Assembly (NCBI GenBank): GCA_019309685.1
Contig: JAFDFT010000182.1
Span: 1 to 5,642 of the forward strand
Length of the DNA stretch: 5,642 nt
Direction: 5' to 3'
From: Deltaproteobacteria bacterium
Lineage (GTDB): Bacteria > Desulfobacterota > Desulfobacteria > Desulfobacterales > JAABPS01
The translations under genes were made by a program, and so were the position numbers. The notes beneath the pieces are model-generated. The model ran no database searches. It had not been told where the DNA came from and saw only the letters and a program-made list of their open reading frames with translations. This document shows positions 4,854-5,642 of the stretch, piece after piece. How positions within the stretch are numbered: the stretch's first letter is position 1; each line of letters begins with the position of its first letter.

Positions 4854-5642
4854 ATGATCAGTATAAGAAAAATCGGTGTTATTGGCCGAACCTACAGGCA
4901 CTTTAATCGGTATCGTCAGATTCTGGCTGTCTTTTTTAAGTATGGCTTTGGTGACCTGGTTGAACTGTTAAAGATCGACCAATACATTGAAATCGGCTTG
5001 AAAATGATCTCCCGAAACCGGCGTGAGCGTATTGAAAAGCTTTCCAGGGCGGAAAGACTGCGAATGGCACTTGAAGAGCTGGGTCCCACCTATATCAAGT
5101 TAGGTCAAATTCTTTCCACACGTACGGATCTTGTTCCTGTTGACTTTATTCAAGAACTTTCCAAGCTTCAAGACGAGGTACCGTCTTTTCCTTTCTCAGA
5201 AGCCAAAGAGATTGTTGAAAATCAGTTCGGCCGTCCCCTCTTAGAAGCATTTGAAGCATTTGATGAAATCCCCATCGCATCCGCCTCATTGGGTCAGGTT
5301 CATAGAGCAAAACTAAAGGATGGAGATGATGTTGCTGTCAAAGTACAACGTCCGGAAATTAAAAAAACAATAGAGGTCGATCTGGAGATCATGCTTCATC
5401 TGGCAACTCTTATGGAGCGGCATATTGAAGAGATGGCGCTGCAAAGACCGGTCAAAATCGTAGAAGAGTTTGCCAGGGCGCTTGAAAAAGAACTGGATTA
5501 TACCATAGAAGCATCAAGCATGGAGCGGGTTGCCAGCCAATTTTTGGAAGATACTACCGTATATATCCCAAAAGTTTACCGTGAACTGACAACGTGTTGT
5601 GTGCTTACCGCTGAATATATAGATGGAATTAAAATATCTGAT
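4854..5642 (+). CDS. ubiB: UbiB/AarF/ABC1-family atypical kinase-like protein (N-terminal part, cut by window edge)
   Basis: 263 codons are open to the window end; full members are usually about 550 residues with C-terminal membrane helices. Family marks are clear: KLGQ at 82-85 in the KxGQ helix (IKLGQILSTRTDLVP), the alanine-rich nucleotide loop ASASLGQVHRAKL (142-154), Lys163 in AVKVQRP, ELD of the ExD motif (213-215), and the EYIDGIKISD segment at the end. The family is needed for ubiquinone biosynthesis in aerobes and handles quinone or lipid intermediates by an ATP-dependent activity. In a presumed menaquinone-using anaerobe the role is uncertain, so the symbol is a family label. The ATG at 4854 has only a weak GTGAG (4846-4850) before it. 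No other in-frame start occurs back to a TAA at 4815, and MISIRKIGVIGRTYRHFNRY looks like the normal family N terminus. Confidence 0.92.
   Translation, partial: MISIRKIGVIGRTYRHFNRYRQILAVFFKYGFGDLVELLKIDQYIEIGLKMISRNRRERIEKLSRAERLRMALEELGPTYIKLGQILSTRTDLVPVDFIQELSKLQDEVPSFPFSEAKEIVENQFGRPLLEAFEAFDEIPIASASLGQVHRAKLKDGDDVAVKVQRPEIKKTIEVDLEIMLHLATLMERHIEEMALQRPVKIVEEFARALEKELDYTIEASSMERVASQFLEDTTVYIPKVYRELTTCCVLTAEYIDGIKISD

Overview
The window looks like chromosomal DNA from an anaerobic deltaproteobacterium-type organism (Desulfobacterota, perhaps Desulfobacterales). This is an inference from three things: the overall look of the proteins, the AT-leaning intergenic DNA, and the acyl-CoA dehydrogenase / phasin / UbiB-AarF neighbourhood, which I recall from such genomes. 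No search was possible. No RNA genes, CRISPR array, transposase or integrase were seen.

Left half, minus strand (about 1-2640). An extracytoplasmic-function (ECF) sigma factor gene (2600-1992) is followed after 1 nt by its probable zinc-binding, single-pass anti-sigma factor (1990-815). After a 317-bp gap comes the start of a secreted VIT-domain protein (497 to beyond position 1). Two near-identical promoter-like sites, each GGAAC-N18-TCTAA, lie directly upstream of the sigma gene and upstream of the VIT gene. This suggests one autoregulated envelope-signalling circuit: the sigma factor drives its own operon and the VIT protein, and the anti-sigma factor holds it at the membrane. The site before the sigma gene is so close to the ATG that the mRNA may be leaderless. 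The gap also holds a 142-bp concentric imperfect palindrome that looks like a mobile or dispersed repeat, and a possible AT-rich terminator.

Middle (2601-3153). This is a divergent intergenic region with nested inverted repeats and two copies of CCCATATGGTAAA. It also holds a possible 41-codon minus-strand gene with a very good ribosome binding site, although that gene may only be part of a repeat. A clear sigma-70 promoter faces right.

Right half, plus strand (3154-5642). An acyl-CoA dehydrogenase is followed after a short gap by a small phasin-like helical protein, and these two probably form an operon. Then come about 220 bp with three compact GC-rich hairpins, one of a widely dispersed REP-like type. 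Last is the N-terminal two thirds or less of a UbiB/AarF/ABC1 atypical kinase-like protein, cut by the window end. The right half suggests acyl-CoA oxidation, carbon-storage granules and quinone or lipid handling. Nothing in the sequence ties it to the sigma-factor circuit.
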